In this document: piece after piece, positions 62,990 to 64,000 of the stretch
Layout: each line of letters starts with the position of its first letter
Numbering within the stretch: the first letter of the stretch is position 1
Source of the DNA: Umezawaea tangerina
GTDB lineage: Bacteria; Actinomycetota; Actinomycetes; Mycobacteriales; Pseudonocardiaceae
DNA length: 64,000 nucleotides
NCBI RefSeq assembly: GCF_003002815.1
Contig: NZ_PVTF01000001.1
Coordinates: 1 to 64,000, forward strand
Reading direction: 5' to 3'
The notes under the pieces: model-generated
Databases searched by the model: none
Told to the model about the DNA's origin: nothing
The model's input: only the letters and a program-made list of their open reading frames with translations
Position numbers and translations under genes: made by a program

Positions 62990-63561
62990 CAGACCTTCCT
63001 CCACATCCCCAACACCGAGTCCACGTCTTCGGCGACCCGGTCCGCGAACGCGCCGCGGGGCCGGATCGACCAGTCCATCGAAATGCCGTTGATCAGCCCG
63101 GCGAGCACCCGCGCGGCGAGCTCCGGGGCGGGTGCGCTGGGCAGCGCGGCGGCGCGCACGAGCACGCACAGCTCGTCCTCGACGGCCGCGAAGTGCTCGA
63201 CCAGCAGCGCGCGCAGGCTCGGGTCGACGAGGTCGACGCCGAGCTGGGCCAGGCTGTTCGCCGCGACCTCCGGGTCGGCCAGCTCGCCGAACAGCGTGAG
63301 GAGCGCGGCGCGGAGGCCGTCGACCGGGTCGTCGGTCGCCCCGGCCGCGTCGCGCATCCTCGTCACCGCGATCCGGGTGGTGACCCGGCTGACCTCTTGC
63401 AGGAGGCCGCTCTTGGAGCCGAACCGCTGGGCGATCGTGCCGACGGAGACACCCGCCTCGGCCGCCACCTCCGCGAGGGTGAACTCGGGGCCGCGACGGC
63501 CGATCACCAGCATGGTGGCGTCCAGGAGCCGCTCGTCGGTGATCGTCTTGGGCCTGGCCAC
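62989..63561 (-). CDS. TetR-family regulator
   Basis: A 190-residue TetR protein. HTH near the N-terminus (ITDERLLDATMLVIGRRGPEFTLAEVAAEAGVSVGTIAQRFGSKSGLLQEV). A helical ligand domain follows. GTG start. The palindrome 63570-63583 lies 9 bases upstream, so self-repression is likely. First gene of the TetR-SDR unit. Confidence 0.88.
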   Translation of the reverse strand: MARPKTITDERLLDATMLVIGRRGPEFTLAEVAAEAGVSVGTIAQRFGSKSGLLQEVSRVTTRIAVTRMRDAAGATDDPVDGLRAALLTLFGELADPEVAANSLAQLGVDLVDPSLRALLVEHFAAVEDELCVLVRAAALPSAPAPELAARVLAGLINGISMDWSIRPRGAFADRVAEDVDSVLGMWRKV

Positions 63562-63569
63562 ACGGTTAT

Positions 63570-63583
63570 TGAACCATGGTTCA
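63570..63583. promoter_or_regulatory. TetR operator TGAACCATGGTTCA
   Basis: A perfect 14-bp palindrome with flanking AT-rich sequence, between the TetR start and the HAD gene start. Confidence 0.75.
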
Positions 63584-63614
63584 TTAATGGGTGCCAGTGA
63601 CTATTCTCGACGCG

Positions 63615-64000
63615 GTGACCACACCTGACTGGCGTCCGCGGCTCATCGCACTCGACATCGACGGAACGATCGCCCGGATGGGCGAGAACGAGATCGCGCC
63701 CGCGGTCCGGGCGGCGATCGGGCGGGCGGTGGGACACGGGACGCACGTGGTGCTGTCCACCGGGCGGTCGCTCATGGGGACCCGGACGATCCTGGACTCA
63801 CTGGGGCTGGAGAACGCCACCGCGCTGTGTTCGAACGGGGCGGTGTGGTGGGACACGACGTCCGCGTCTGTGGTGAAGTGCACGGCGTTCGACGTGGGAG
63901 TGGTGATGGACCGGCTGCTGGGGCTGCTGCCGGGAGCGGTGTACGGCGCCGAGGTGACCGGGGTCGGGAACCTGATGTACGGCCGTTTTCCGGAGGGGAA
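63615..64000 (+). CDS. HAD-type hydrolase, Cof-like (3' end outside window)
   Basis: A partial gene, at least 128 codons. It starts RLIALDIDGTIARMG with the HAD motif I DxDGT, and later has LSTGRSLMG (motif II), SNGAVWWD typical of Cof-type phosphatases. Substrate unknown, phosphorylated sugars are likely. The start is GTG 63615 or an in-frame GTG at 63597. The gene runs out of the window. Confidence 0.8.
   Translation, partial: MTTPDWRPRLIALDIDGTIARMGENEIAPAVRAAIGRAVGHGTHVVLSTGRSLMGTRTILDSLGLENATALCSNGAVWWDTTSASVVKCTAFDVGVVMDRLLGLLPGAVYGAEVTGVGNLMYGRFPEG

Overview
The window is high-GC DNA from an actinobacterium. GTG starts are frequent, intergenic gaps are short, several intergenic DnaA-type boxes read TTGTCCACA, and the gene families (FadE5/FadA2/FabG4/HtdX, DUF1206, DUF6802, DUF6886, VanW, paired dynamins, GTP-dependent PEPCK) are typical of Actinomycetales. 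The mix suggests a Pseudonocardiaceae chromosome (Saccharothrix/Actinosynnema/Lentzea-like); this is inference, because no rRNA or taxonomic marker is present.

Layout. 1-0.96 kb: edge of a mobile region, with a decayed IS630-family transposase, then the 3' part of a tRNA-Gly(CCC) gene and a perfect terminator, which looks like one attachment end of an integrated element. 1-12.2 kb: secreted ricin-type lectin, DUF6886, a Na+/solute symporter, FadE5, DUF1206 and VanW envelope proteins, a GroES-like protein, a thioredoxin/NHL protein, VOC and NYN proteins. 12.2-16.1 kb: poorly coding DNA with a 16-bp tandem repeat array, one secreted S37-type peptidase, and a desert with hairpins. 16.1-18.5 kb: an AAA ATPase flanked by matching 12-mers, a SIMPL protein and a cluster of DnaA-type boxes. 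18.5-24.6 kb: fatty-acid degradation (fadA2/fabG4/htdX, TetR regulator, SCP2 protein, acyl-CoA dehydrogenase). 24.6-26.7 kb: a low-GC island with one DUF262 (GmrSD-like) protein. 26.8-29.1 kb: MerR, VOC and hypothetical proteins. 29.3-32.9 kb: branched-chain keto-acid dehydrogenase E1alpha/E1beta/E2. 33.7-38 kb: M20 peptidase and a large GH63-like hydrolase. 38.1-42.7 kb: polar amino acid ABC transporter followed directly by a beta-helix-like membrane protein. 42.8-45.9 kb: ROK kinase, methyltransferase, EamA exporter and CGNR regulator. 45.9-50.8 kb: monocarboxylate permease pair, GntR regulator, PxpA and a pyroglutamyl-peptidase-like secreted protein. 51-52.8 kb: pckG. 53.2-57.7 kb: DUF6802 and a dynamin/GrpE-like/dynamin operon. 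57.8-61 kb: YtrA-type GntR with a membrane protein, and a two-component system. 61-64 kb: a secreted protein with three repeated domains, an SDR/TetR pair and the start of a HAD hydrolase.

How the genes connect. The clearest regulatory theme is a repeated 14-bp palindrome, YTAC-N6-GTAR. It occurs as a tandem pair in front of fadE5, in the fadA2/fabG4 divergent promoter, and in the tetR/SCP2 divergent promoter. This suggests one TetR-controlled beta-oxidation regulon spread over about 18 kb. Other local circuits readable from the DNA are CGNR/EamA (two TAACC-N9-GGTTA sites), GntR/pxpA (17-bp palindrome), YtrA-type GntR/membrane protein (TTGTACC-N8-GGTACAA) and TetR/SDR (TGAACCATGGTTCA). No complete new multi-gene system can be proved from sequence alone. 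The best candidates for under-described biology are the dynamin/GrpE-like/dynamin operon, the three-repeat secreted protein, the amino acid transporter coupled to a beta-helix membrane protein, the 16-bp repeat array, and the solitary DUF262 protein on a low-GC insert.
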